A stretch of DNA of 64,000 bases from Sphingomonas sp. LC-1 (GTDB lineage Bacteria > Pseudomonadota > Alphaproteobacteria > Sphingomonadales > Sphingomonadaceae), in assembly GCF_025371035.1 (NCBI RefSeq), contig NZ_JANZXB010000005.1, positions 124,001-188,000 of the forward strand, written 5' to 3'. Shown here piece after piece: positions 44,884-53,330 of the stretch; the stretch's first letter is position 1, and every line of letters starts with the position of its first letter. A model generated the notes under the pieces. The model saw only the letters and a program-made list of their open reading frames with translations. It had not been told where the DNA came from and made no database searches. Made by a program: the position numbers and the translations under genes.

Positions 44884-45474
44884 TCAATAGGGGGGCGTGG
44901 CACGAGCCCGTTGTTCGCGCGCGGCGGATGTCCACCATGCCAGGTCGTCGGCGAAACGCGGAAAGGTGCGCGTCAGTGCCTGGCCGCCGTCTCCGATCGG
45001 CCGACCATCCGCATCGAGCGCCTGACCGATACCCCCCACAGCTAGCGTAGTCGAGATGACGACCATGCCCATCTCGGACAAGCTACCGTGCCATGCGACA
45101 CTGGCATGGGCACCGGCCAGCCGCCCGGCCGAGTAGCTCGCGATGGCGGCGGGTCGCCAGAACCATTCCTCCAGGAAATGATCGGTCAGGTTCTTCAGGC
45201 CCGGTTGTTGGCCCCAATTATATTCGCCCGTCACGAAGACGAAGGCGTCAGCGTCTCGAATCTGGCTGGCGAGCCGCTCCATCGCCAAAGGGGCCTCTCC
45301 GGCCGGATACTCCTTGTACATACGGTCTAGCATCGGCAAGCCGATGGCCTGTGCATCGATCAACTCGACGTCGGCGCCCCGCTCCGCAAAGGATCGGACG
45401 AGATAGTTGGCCAAACGTATGCCCTGTCGATCCGATCGATAGGAACCGTAGAAGACCAAAATGCGGTCGGCCAT
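44884..45474 (-). CDS. NADPH-dependent FMN reductase family protein
   Basis: A 196-residue flavodoxin-like reductase. The phosphate-binding loop of FMN is FYGSYRSDRQG (8-18), and VTGEYNWGQQPGLKNLTDHF (about 80-99) contacts the isoalloxazine ring, as in the family (SPEYN...PG.LKN). Members reduce quinones, azo dyes, chromate or free FMN. No signal peptide; cytoplasmic. ATG 45474 has a modest GAGATAAG element upstream. It stands alone, 57 nt from the preceding barrel-protein gene on the same strand. Confidence 0.9.
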   Translation of the reverse strand: MADRILVFYGSYRSDRQGIRLANYLVRSFAERGADVELIDAQAIGLPMLDRMYKEYPAGEAPLAMERLASQIRDADAFVFVTGEYNWGQQPGLKNLTDHFLEEWFWRPAAIASYSAGRLAGAHASVAWHGSLSEMGMVVISTTLAVGGIGQALDADGRPIGDGGQALTRTFPRFADDLAWWTSAAREQRARATPPY

Positions 45475-45576
45475 CGCTTATCTCGAACATCATGACCATC
45501 GCATAACGCTGCCGAGCCGGGGATGATCCGGGGGCAGTGAAGCGCCCTTCGTTCGGGCGCCATTCCATGCGACGGA

Positions 45577-46437
45577 TCAATGTGTTACCCGACGAACGAA
45601 ACCGGTCACATCCTGCAATACCGAAGCACGCCCGCGAAACGGTCGTGCGAGGGCCAGCAGGATGCCCACATGACCGAGCTTTGGATAGGACCGAAGCTCG
45701 GCCGCGACACCCCCGTCACGAAGTTTCGCGGCGAGCGCCAGGCTGTTCCGGGGCTCTACGACCTTGTCGTCCGCCCCGTAGAGCAAAAGGGCAGGCGGAT
45801 CTCCCGCTCCGGCCCAGGTCACTGGCTGCGTTTCGGCGGGCTTGGGGAAACGACCGAAGGCCGCCCGGCTCGCATCCACATTGAATGGCGCAAAATCATA
45901 GGGGCCGGCGAGCCCGACCAATCCCTTCACGACGGCTCGCGTGTCGCCCAGCCAACGCGGGTCCACGGCCAGCATCGCAGCGATGTACGCGCCGGCCGAA
46001 TGGCCCATTAAGACGATCGAGCGACCATCGCCCTCATAGTTCCCGGCATGGGTGGCGGACCAGCGCACCGCCGCCGCTCCATCCTGAACGAAGGCCGGAT
46101 ATTCGACAGCCGGTACGAGCCGGTAATCCGGGATGATGGTCACGAACCCTTGGGCGGCGAGCGCGCGGCCGACAAAGGCATAGCCCGCACGCGTGCCGCT
46201 GTTCCAACTCCCGCCGTAGAAAAACACGACCACGGGGCGTCGACCTTGCGACGGGACACGGGGAACGTAGACATCGAGCCGCTGCCGCAGATCGGGACCA
46301 TAAGCGACATCCTTCGCCACCCGGATGCCGCCCCGATCCTTTGGCACAAGGGCGTCGAAGGTCGTCAGCGGCGAACAACTCGCCGCCAATACCGCCAGCA
46401 ATGCCGTCACGCCTGCGCGAACGCCCGAACGCCTCAT
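45577..46437 (-). CDS. Alpha/beta hydrolase lipoprotein (BD-FAE-like)
   Basis: A 286-residue esterase anchored as a lipoprotein: the signal peptide ends in the lipobox LAASC (Cys21). The oxyanion motif VVFFYGGSW at about 70-78 is the form seen in BD-FAE and related carboxylesterases. The nucleophile is the serine of GHSAG near residue 148, the acid is in YGADDKV, and the histidine is in KLGHVG. Last gene of a three-gene coupled operon with an exonuclease and a small conserved protein; the overlap with the exonuclease stop is 4 nt. Feruloyl or acetyl-xylan esterase activity is possible given the xylan-related genes elsewhere, but this is inference. Confidence 0.87.
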   Translation of the reverse strand: MRRSGVRAGVTALLAVLAASCSPLTTFDALVPKDRGGIRVAKDVAYGPDLRQRLDVYVPRVPSQGRRPVVVFFYGGSWNSGTRAGYAFVGRALAAQGFVTIIPDYRLVPAVEYPAFVQDGAAAVRWSATHAGNYEGDGRSIVLMGHSAGAYIAAMLAVDPRWLGDTRAVVKGLVGLAGPYDFAPFNVDASRAAFGRFPKPAETQPVTWAGAGDPPALLLYGADDKVVEPRNSLALAAKLRDGGVAAELRSYPKLGHVGILLALARPFRGRASVLQDVTGFVRRVTH

Positions 46438-46988
46438 GGGCGATCCGCTCGGGCGACCGACGAAGCACGGTCCCGCAACCTCTGCCAGACAGCCAACTCC
46501 TCTGTCGCGTCAGCGAGAGCCCGATGAGCGGGCGATTTGTCCTTGGTCGCGTTCGCCCAAGCGACGAGTTCATCGATCAGGGCCTCGACCCGATCCGGAG
46601 GACATGCATCACGGAGGATAAGCGCCGCACTCTCTCGAAGCGCGACATCCGTATCCCGAAGCCGCAAAGCGTGGCGCGGCAGCCCCGCCGTCCGTAGCAA
46701 CAGGCTCAACCATTTACCGTCCCAAGAGGGCGCACTGGCGAACAGCGCGTGAGGCGACAATTCTTCCACCATGCGCTGTGCCACCACCTCGTGCGAGACG
46801 CCCTCGCCGACGAGAAGGTCTCGGGAGAGACCATGAATATGTTCGGCCGCATCGTCCCAATCGTCCCAGCCGGGGGCAGGAGCGATCAAATGGCTTTCGG
46901 ACCGGCCGTCTTCGAATATCCAGGCGACCTCGATCGGGTAGCTTCGATCCGAAAGGGATGAGGCCTCGAAATCCAGGAACACGTTCAT
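46434..46988 (-). CDS. DEDD-type 3'-5' exonuclease family protein
   Basis: A 184-residue protein with an RNase H-like exonuclease fold. Exo I is VFLDFEASSL (3-12; Asp5 and Glu7), a conserved SAPSWDGKWL segment near 86-95 supplies Exo II, and AHRALADATEEL near 156-167 is Exo III, with the histidine of DEDDh enzymes. Such proteins trim DNA or RNA ends, and this subgroup is short and stands alone. ATG 46988 has GGAGGAGGAG upstream, an exceptionally good ribosome site. It overlaps its neighbours by 4 nt on both sides. Specific role is unknown. Confidence 0.85.
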   Translation of the reverse strand: MNVFLDFEASSLSDRSYPIEVAWIFEDGRSESHLIAPAPGWDDWDDAAEHIHGLSRDLLVGEGVSHEVVAQRMVEELSPHALFASAPSWDGKWLSLLLRTAGLPRHALRLRDTDVALRESAALILRDACPPDRVEALIDELVAWANATKDKSPAHRALADATEELAVWQRLRDRASSVARADRP

Positions 46989-47296
46989 CGCTCCTCCTCC
47001 AATGCCGCATACCATTCGGCATAGCCGGTATTCCGAGCCATTCGCCGGTTGAGGTCAGGGCTGCCATCTGTCCACCAGACCGGGCCGCGTTCGCCCAGTG
47101 CCACCTTGGCCGCCTGAACCTGTGACCGCGCGAGGCGGAGTTCCACATCGTCCCCACTGCGCAATGCCTTCTGAACGAAGCGCCGCGCCTGTATCAGCGT
47201 GTCGACCAGGGTTTGTCGTTCGCTCGCGCCGAGATGAGGATTGCTCCTGCGCCACAAGCGTCCTCGAACGACGATATAGCGTCCGTCCGGCGTCAT
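46985..47296 (-). CDS. Small conserved protein of unknown function
   Basis: A 103-residue soluble protein starting MTPDGRYIVVRGRLWRRSNP. It has an Ala/Arg-rich helical middle (ASERQTLVDTLIQARRFVQKAL) and a strongly patterned end, GERGPVWWTDGSPDLN, followed by ARNTGYAEWY. I recall similar proteins as conserved hypotheticals in many alphaproteobacteria, but no function is known to me. ATG 47296 has GGAGG ten bases upstream. The frame is open to 47380, but those residues do not look conserved. It is coupled to the exonuclease gene by a 4-nt overlap, so a nucleic-acid role is possible. Confidence 0.8.
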   Translation of the reverse strand: MTPDGRYIVVRGRLWRRSNPHLGASERQTLVDTLIQARRFVQKALRSGDDVELRLARSQVQAAKVALGERGPVWWTDGSPDLNRRMARNTGYAEWYAALEEER

Positions 47297-47420
47297 TCTT
47301 GGCTGGCCTCCGCTGGCGGCGGCAGGCAACGTTTCGGCAGCTTTATTCACGATGCCGCTGCGAGGCAGTTGGTGCCGCATCGGTTGGCCGGTCCACCGGA
47401 TCCACGCCGCACCATCCAGT

Positions 47421-48194
47421 TCACCGGTTGCCCGCCTCGCGCTGCTGTGCCGCGCGCTCGGTCAATGTCTTCAGCGTCGTGTCGAACCGTCCCTCCCGCT
47501 CCGCCTGACGGAGGAACTGGACCTCATCGACCAGGATTTCGGACGGTGTGGGCTGCAGCGCGAATTGTGCTGCAACGGCATCGGCGAACGCCTCCAAAGG
47601 CATATATCCCGGTCGATTGGCCTGTCCTGGTGTCAGGTCGGTCCGAACTCCCGGCGGCGCAAGTTCGATGATCTCTACCTTGCCGGCCAACTGCGTCCGC
47701 AACGACACGGTATAGGAATGGATCGCGGCCTTGCTCGCCGAATAGGTGGGGGCGGCGACCAGAGGAACGAAGGCGAGCCCCGACGTCACGTTGACAATGG
47801 CCGCGTCGGGGACATGGGTCAGATGATCGATCAGGGCATTGGTCAGGCGTATGGGGCCCAGAATGTTGATCGCCAGTGTCGCCTCGGCGTCAGCCAGGTC
47901 GCGCCGCTGCGTCAAATCCTCGAACTTCATGATGCCAGCATTGTTGAACAGCACATTCAGCGCCGGAAAGTCGCGGACGATCCGCTCGGCGAAAGCGTCC
48001 ACTGCGCCGACATCCTCGACGTCGAGCAAAACCGTATGGATACGATCGCGCCCGGCGGCGGCGCGGTCCAGAGCGTCCTGGCGGCGGCCGGCAATGATCA
48101 CGGAGTCGCCGCGATCATGGAACCGATGGGCCAGTGCTTCCCCAATACCGCTTCCGCCGCCGGTCATCAGGATCGTGTTGCCAGTGGTCTTCAT
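47421..48194 (-). CDS. SDR oxidoreductase (DltE-like)
   Basis: A 257-residue short-chain dehydrogenase. TGGGSGIG is the cofactor loop, NNAG is near 85, and the catalytic NVTSGLAF serine and YSASKAA Tyr/Lys are in the expected places. The EIIELAPPGVRTDLTPGQ segment is typical of the DltE/YghA-like group that has no clear biochemical assignment. ATG 48194 fits the family start. A candidate EcfG-type promoter lies 36-60 nt upstream. It stands alone, 124 nt from the next operon. Confidence 0.9.
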   Translation of the reverse strand: MKTTGNTILMTGGGSGIGEALAHRFHDRGDSVIIAGRRQDALDRAAAGRDRIHTVLLDVEDVGAVDAFAERIVRDFPALNVLFNNAGIMKFEDLTQRRDLADAEATLAINILGPIRLTNALIDHLTHVPDAAIVNVTSGLAFVPLVAAPTYSASKAAIHSYTVSLRTQLAGKVEIIELAPPGVRTDLTPGQANRPGYMPLEAFADAVAAQFALQPTPSEILVDEVQFLRQAEREGRFDTTLKTLTERAAQQREAGNR

Positions 48195-48229
48195 GGGTCT
48201 CTGTCCCTTGGCCGGAGTCAATTCGTGTC

Positions 48230-48254
48230 AACTCAAGCTGTTGGGCAGCGTTCC
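48230..48254 (-). promoter_or_regulatory. Candidate EcfG-type promoter for the SDR gene
   Basis: On the minus strand GGAAC (48254-48250) is followed after 17 nt by GTT (48232-48230), matching GGAAC-N16/17-(C)GTT. A start near 48222 would give a leader of about 28 nt. A motif this short is expected a few times by chance in 64 kb. Confidence 0.3.
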
Positions 48255-48378
48255 GGTTGCATGAACTAAAGGTCACGCATCCTGCGGGCCAGGCATAAGC
48301 GGAAGCTACATCGGCAGCGTGTATTGACTAAATAACACACATGCGCGATCGTCCGATTCCTCAACAGGGAGAACGTCC

Positions 48379-49407
48379 ATGTATAGCGAGAGCGACATTG
48401 ACGGTGCGGTGGCGGCGGGGGCCATTTCCCCCGATGCCGCAGCCGCGCTGCGGCGACATGTCGCCACGGTTCACGCCGCACCGACCGTAGACGAGGAGCA
48501 TTTCCGGCTGCTCACCGGCTTCAACGATATATTCGTGTCGATCGCGATCGCGTTGCTGCTCGCGGCCCTGGGACAGATCGGCTTTCGGATCAGCCATGGA
48601 CTGGGCGGGGCATTCATCGCTGCGGCGGCGTGGATGCTGGCCTTTTATTTTACCGAACGGCGGCGGATGGGCTTGCCGAGCATCCTGTTGCTGCTTGCAT
48701 TTGTCGGTGGCGTGGCAGGTGGGCTGATCGGCCTGATCGACACGGTCTGGCCCCATATCGACGGCACGGCGGGTGCGCTGGCGGCTGCGGGTATCGGTTT
48801 GATCTCGGCCGGGTCGGCCTGGCTGCATTGGCGTCGTTTCATGGTCCCGATCACGGTCGCGGCGGGGGCGGCGGCGCTGGTCGTGGTAGCGATCGGCTTG
48901 CTGATGGCGGCTTTCCCGGACATTAAACAGGGCGTCTGGCCGATCCTGTTGTTGTGCGGCATCGGGGTATTCTCTCTAGCGATGCATTGGGACATGTCCG
49001 ATCCCCGGCGAGAGACCCGTCGGGCCGACGTCGCCTTCTGGCTGCATCTGGCCGCCGCGCCGATGATCGCACACCCGATCTTTCAGCTATTGGGCGTATT
49101 CAATAGCGACATCGGCGCGGGCACGGCGGTGATCGTCCTTGCGCTGTACCTGCTGTTCGCGGGGATCGCGTTGGCGGTGGACCGGCGTGCCTTGCTGGTC
49201 TCCAGCCTCGTTTATGTGCTCTACGCCCTCTATTCCCTGCTCCTCAGTGCCGGTGCGGTCGAACTGGGCGCGGCGTTTACGGCTTTCGTCATAGGATCCG
49301 CGCTTCTGACCCTCTCGGCCTTTTGGCAGCCAATGCGCGGGATCGTCATCGGCTGGCTGTCGCAGCCAATGCGGCTGCGCCTGCCGCCTGTTCACCAGCC
49401 TGCGTAA
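48379..49407 (+). CDS. Multi-pass membrane protein (DUF2157-like)
   Basis: A 342-residue inner-membrane protein. Residues 1-45 form a soluble helical N-terminus (SDIDGAVAAGAISPDAAAALRRHV), followed by about ten hydrophobic segments from residue 50 to the end. This layout resembles the DUF2157/DUF4401 class of uncharacterised membrane proteins. CAGGGAG lies just upstream of ATG 48379. No enzymatic motif is seen. It is convergent with the siderophore-receptor gene 48 nt away. I cannot give a function. Confidence 0.8.
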   Translation: MYSESDIDGAVAAGAISPDAAAALRRHVATVHAAPTVDEEHFRLLTGFNDIFVSIAIALLLAALGQIGFRISHGLGGAFIAAAAWMLAFYFTERRRMGLPSILLLLAFVGGVAGGLIGLIDTVWPHIDGTAGALAAAGIGLISAGSAWLHWRRFMVPITVAAGAAALVVVAIGLLMAAFPDIKQGVWPILLLCGIGVFSLAMHWDMSDPRRETRRADVAFWLHLAAAPMIAHPIFQLLGVFNSDIGAGTAVIVLALYLLFAGIALAVDRRALLVSSLVYVLYALYSLLLSAGAVELGAAFTAFVIGSALLTLSAFWQPMRGIVIGWLSQPMRLRLPPVHQPA

Positions 49408-49455
49408 AGGCTCCATCGCCGCTCTCCGTTCGGAGAGCGGCCATCCACCTGGGAT

Positions 49456-51540
49456 TTAAATTTCAAAGCGCAGGGAAGCCCGCACCGTCCGAGGTGCACC
49501 GGGGTAAATCCATAAACGGCTATAGGAACTCGCCGCATAGCGATAATCGAACAGGTTATCGGCCTCCAACCGGAAGCGCAAAGTATCGGTCACGGGTGCC
49601 TCGATCGCCGCCTTGGCTTTGATATAATCGGGCAGGACCAACGGGCGGGCGTCGAGGGATCCGGCACGATCCCCGACATAAGCGACGCCAGCGCTAACCT
49701 GCCACTCACGCCCGGCGAGGGGCAGGCGATGTACGACTAGGATAGTACCTGAATGTTCGGGCACGCCCAGGACGGCGGGCGTGGCGAAGCTCTTGTCGTC
49801 ATTGCGGGCATCGACCCAAGCGTAATTGGCCACCACTTGCCACCGCCGCCCCAGGCGGAGCGACGCATCCGCCTCGACGCCCCGACTGTTCAACTGGCCA
49901 ACGGGCGCATTGAAGCCGGGATCGACGGGGTCGGTCGTCAGGATATTGGCCTTGGAGATATTGAACCAGGTCAATCCCAAGTCGAAGCCGTTCCAGCGCC
50001 CGGCAAGCCCGACCTCATATCCGCGCGCCTCTTCGGGCTGGAACCCCTCGCCGGTGCGGCCGGTACCCGAGTTGAGCAGGAACGATTCGCCCCAATTGGC
50101 ATGGACCGAAATGTGATCGGTCGCCGCGTAACGTGCACCGGCTCGGAACTTTACCGGCTGCTCGACGATCTCCCCGACACCGCCTGTCCGGTTGTTGACG
50201 ATCTTTTGCCGATAGGGATCGATGCGCGCGCCCCCGACCAGCGTCAGCCGGTCCGTGACGGCCCACATATCCTGGGCATAGATCGTGCCCGCCCAGCGGT
50301 TCTCGTCATTGTTGGTAAAGGGCAGGAGCGGGGCGGCGGACCCGCCATAGCCCGATGCCGGCTCATATAAATCGACGGCATAGGGAAAGGCCGCCGACGG
50401 ATTGCGGCGCATCCACCGCTCGCCATAGGTCATGCGGTAACCCTTGAGCCCCAGGCTGACCTGATGACGTCCGATCTGCCCGGCCAGTTCCAGCCGCGCG
50501 GAGAGATCGTCGATCACGAAATCGCGCGAGCGACGTTGCCGCCAGACCTGCGTCCCCACGATCCGCGACTGGTCCGCAGAGAACCCCTTGAGCGAACCGG
50601 TACGCCACACCACCCCGCCATTGAGCGTCCATCCGTCACCCAGTTGCGCCAAGCCCGTCAACTGGTGACGCTCGTTGCGGAAGCGGGTGAGGCCGTTCGA
50701 AGGCTCGCCATAATAGTTCGACCGGGGCAGGGCGTTCGCATCGTCGCCGACCGCCGGGATGCCCCGATCGAAAGGCGTGTCGAACTGCATGAACTCCGCC
50801 AGATAGGTCAGTCGCACCGCGTCGCTGGGACGCCAGGTCAATGATGGCGACACCACCCGCCGGCGAAGCTCCACCGTGTCACGCCAACCGTCGCTATCCT
50901 CCGCCGCGAAGACGATGCGAGCGGCGACGGTTTCCGACAGGGGGCCGGTGGCGTCGATCTCCGCGCGCCGGGTGTCGAACGAGCCATAGGTGACGGTAGC
51001 ACGAGCGGACGGTGTGAAGCGCGGCACCTTGGACACGATGTTGACGCGCCCACCCGGATCGATGTCCCCGAAAACAGCGCCGGCCGGCCCTTTCAACACC
51101 TCGATCCGTTCCACGGTCGCCGGGTCACGGGGAGGGGCCATGCCTCGATTGGCGACGAAGCCATCGACATAGAATTCCGCGCCGCCATCGGGTGTGCCCA
51201 GAAACCCGCGTATCGCGAAATTGTCGAGCACCCCACCACGATTATTCTGCTGGCTGAACCCGCTGACCAATTCCAGCGCGTCGCTCAGGCGGTAGGTTCC
51301 AGCGGCTTGCAGCACATCCTGCTCGAGCGAGCGGCTGGACTGGGACATGCGCTCTGTCGCGGGATCGGACGACAGGGTGCGATCGATCGTGCTCCGCGTA
51401 CCGAGCACCACGATGTCGGTGCGCGTCTCGGCATCGTCGCGCGCATCCGTTTCCTGCGCGTCGGCGAGCGCCGGAATGGCGCACCACGCCATGGCAAATC
51501 CGAAAGCAGACATATGGCGGCGAAGACGGGCAGCGGACAT
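49456..51540 (-). CDS. TonB-dependent siderophore receptor
   Basis: A 694-residue outer-membrane receptor. After the signal peptide (ending ALADA) comes the TDIVVLGTRST TonB-box region, then the plug with DNFAIRGFLG, EFYVDGFVANRG, RIEVLKGPAGAVFGDIDPGGRVNIVSK-type segments, diagnostic of siderophore receptors, and a barrel ending in LRFEI. ATG 51540 has GGAG upstream; an ATG at 51555 is less likely. No siderophore synthesis gene or Fur-regulated partner is nearby, and I did not find a convincing Fur box. It lies downstream of ugd on the same strand, separated by a terminator, so it is a separate unit. Confidence 0.92.
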   Translation of the reverse strand: MSAARLRRHMSAFGFAMAWCAIPALADAQETDARDDAETRTDIVVLGTRSTIDRTLSSDPATERMSQSSRSLEQDVLQAAGTYRLSDALELVSGFSQQNNRGGVLDNFAIRGFLGTPDGGAEFYVDGFVANRGMAPPRDPATVERIEVLKGPAGAVFGDIDPGGRVNIVSKVPRFTPSARATVTYGSFDTRRAEIDATGPLSETVAARIVFAAEDSDGWRDTVELRRRVVSPSLTWRPSDAVRLTYLAEFMQFDTPFDRGIPAVGDDANALPRSNYYGEPSNGLTRFRNERHQLTGLAQLGDGWTLNGGVVWRTGSLKGFSADQSRIVGTQVWRQRRSRDFVIDDLSARLELAGQIGRHQVSLGLKGYRMTYGERWMRRNPSAAFPYAVDLYEPASGYGGSAAPLLPFTNNDENRWAGTIYAQDMWAVTDRLTLVGGARIDPYRQKIVNNRTGGVGEIVEQPVKFRAGARYAATDHISVHANWGESFLLNSGTGRTGEGFQPEEARGYEVGLAGRWNGFDLGLTWFNISKANILTTDPVDPGFNAPVGQLNSRGVEADASLRLGRRWQVVANYAWVDARNDDKSFATPAVLGVPEHSGTILVVHRLPLAGREWQVSAGVAYVGDRAGSLDARPLVLPDYIKAKAAIEAPVTDTLRFRLEADNLFDYRYAASSYSRLWIYPGAPRTVRASLRFEI

Positions 51541-51709
51541 GAGAACTCCAGACAATGCGATACAGCCAATAGCGGCCTATCGCTCGATGACATGTTGCAA
51601 CGTCTCATATCGTTCATGCGCGGCAAATCAACTGTGCATAGGGGCCAATTGGACGGCGGACTCGCGTTTCGGATTCACGACCGCGGGGGCGGGCACGAAA
51701 ATACGAAAA

Positions 51710-51739
51710 CGGTTCGGCCTTTCTGCGAAGACCGAACCG
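51710..51739 (-). terminator. Intrinsic terminator after ugd
   Basis: CGGTTCGG (51710-51717) pairs with CCGAACCG (51732-51739), extended by CTT/AAG across one mismatch. Read on the minus strand, the hairpin is followed by TTTTCGTATTTTCG. It lies 28 nt beyond the ugd stop. Confidence 0.7.
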
Positions 51740-51766
51740 CTATCCCGTCACGCCTGGGCGAGCAGG

Positions 51767-52933
51767 TCAGTCGGAACCGAAGATATCCCGAGTGAACAGC
51801 TTTTCGGCGCAATCGGCCAGTTCCGGGGCATTGCGGTTCGCGATGATAACGTCGCATTCCGCCTTGAACGCCTCCAGGTCACGCAGCACGCGCGAGCCGA
51901 AGAACTGATCTTCCTCCAGCGCGGGCTCATAGACGATGACCTCGATTCCCTTGGCCTTCACCCGTTTCATGATCCCCTGGATCGAGGACTGGCGGAAATT
52001 GTCCGATCCCGCCTTCATGGTCAGGCGATACACGCCCATTTTGCGGGGGCCGCGCGCGATGATCTGATCGGCCAGGAAGTCCTTGCGGGTGCGGTTGGCG
52101 TCGACGATTGCGCGGATCAGGTTCTGCGGCACTTCGGAATAGTTGGCGAGTAGCTGCTTGGTGTCCTTGGGCAGGCAATAGCCACCATAACCGAAGCTCG
52201 GATTGTTGTAATGCGTGCCGACCCGTGGATCCAGGCCGACGCCCTCGATGATCTGCCGCGTGTCCATGCCGCCCGCGATGGCATAGCTGTCCAGTTCGTT
52301 GAAGAAGGCGACGCGCATCGCAAGATAGGTATTGGCGAACAGCTTGATCGCCTCCGCCTCGCGCGCGTCGGTGAACAGCACCGGCGCATCCTTTTTCTCC
52401 GCGCCCTGGATCAAAAGGTCCGCGAAGATACGCGCGCGTTCCGAGCGCTCACCGACGACCACGCGCGATGGGTGGAGATTGTCGTACAGTGCACGGCCTT
52501 CGCGAAGAAATTCCGGGCTGAAGATCACCTGGTCGGTACCGAGCCGCGCGCGAACGTCGTCCACGAAGCCGACCGGAATGGTCGACTTGACGACGACTGT
52601 GGCTTCGGGCGCATGGGCCTTGGCCAGCGCAATCACCGCCTCTACGGAGCCCGTATTGAACTTGTTGGTCTCGACATCATAGTTGGTCGGCGTCGCGACG
52701 ATGACATATCGGGCATCCGCCAGCGCCTCTGCGGCATCGGTCGTCGCGGACAGATCCAGCGTACGGTTGGCGAGGAACTCCTCCAACTCGGTATCGATGA
52801 TCGGCGAGGTGCGCGCATTGACCTGAGCGACTCGTTCCTCCGAAATATCGACCGCCACGACTTGGTTGTGTTGCGCCAGAAGAACGGCATTGGACATGCC
52901 CACATAGCCGAGGCCGAAAACAGCGATCTTCAT
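51767..52933 (-). CDS. ugd: UDP-glucose 6-dehydrogenase
   Basis: Oxidises UDP-glucose to UDP-glucuronate with two NAD+. The 388-residue protein starts with the Rossmann motif [16 protein letters not shown], contains [10 protein letters not shown] and [11 protein letters not shown], the catalytic Cys253 in [11 protein letters not shown], and the C-terminal UDP-binding domain (VIVYEPAL). It is of the short group found in capsule and EPS loci. It sits at the edge of the EPS cluster and would supply glucuronic acid, a standard component of sphingans and of the glucuronosyl-ceramide of this bacterial family. It is divergent from the priming transferase gene. Confidence 0.96.
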   Translation of the reverse strand: MKIAVFGLGYVGMSNAVLLAQHNQVVAVDISEERVAQVNARTSPIIDTELEEFLANRTLDLSATTDAAEALADARYVIVATPTNYDVETNKFNTGSVEAVIALAKAHAPEATVVVKSTIPVGFVDDVRARLGTDQVIFSPEFLREGRALYDNLHPSRVVVGERSERARIFADLLIQGAEKKDAPVLFTDAREAEAIKLFANTYLAMRVAFFNELDSYAIAGGMDTRQIIEGVGLDPRVGTHYNNPSFGYGGYCLPKDTKQLLANYSEVPQNLIRAIVDANRTRKDFLADQIIARGPRKMGVYRLTMKAGSDNFRQSSIQGIMKRVKAKGIEVIVYEPALEEDQFFGSRVLRDLEAFKAECDVIIANRNAPELADCAEKLFTRDIFGSD

Positions 52934-53330
52934 TCTTCAAACCCCATAGCAGTGGGAGGAGCCCGATCGGGACCGGTACGTCTCTGCGACTAGCCGCCCC
53001 GGTCGATCCACGACAACCCCATTCATGATAGGAAAGACAGGCGATTTGCCCAAGTGCGGGACTTTGATGGCGAAGCGTCGGTGTCCTGTCCCATCGCGCC
53101 GAAAAATAATTGATGCTGCAGTGCGATGCAATCTTGACTTTTTCACCTTAACCAAGATGGCCGGGCGTCCTGCCCTTGGTGGACGCTGGATGAACGGCAC
53201 GTTGCCAAAAATTCAGCCTTTCGTACCTATTCCACGGTGAGACGCTGTTGCGATGCAAAATATCTGTTCCGCAAGCGGCACAGACGCTACATTCTGTCTC
53301 AACCAAAGAAATCAGGGCAGGTCGGCTAAC
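52934..53330. promoter_or_regulatory. 397-nt divergent region between ugd and the priming transferase
   Basis: Two copies of TGCGATGCAA lie at 53122-53131 and 53249-53258; the second is part of the inverted repeat TTGC-GAT-GCAA. A TGC-rich element, TGCTGCAGTGC (53114-53124), shares TGCAGTGC with the other EPS regulatory region at 60672. TTGACT at 53134-53139 could be a -35 box, but I see no good -10 partner. Small frames are open here on both strands, but none has a good ribosome site or recognisable product. Confidence 0.4.

Noticed and set aside
51541-51766. Fur box upstream of the siderophore receptor
   Set aside because: No sequence near the 19-bp Fur or 7-1-7 pattern was seen in this gap.
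52937-53240. Small overlapping frames on both strands between ugd and the priming transferase
   Set aside because: No ribosome sites, no sensible composition, and they conflict with each other; the region looks regulatory.
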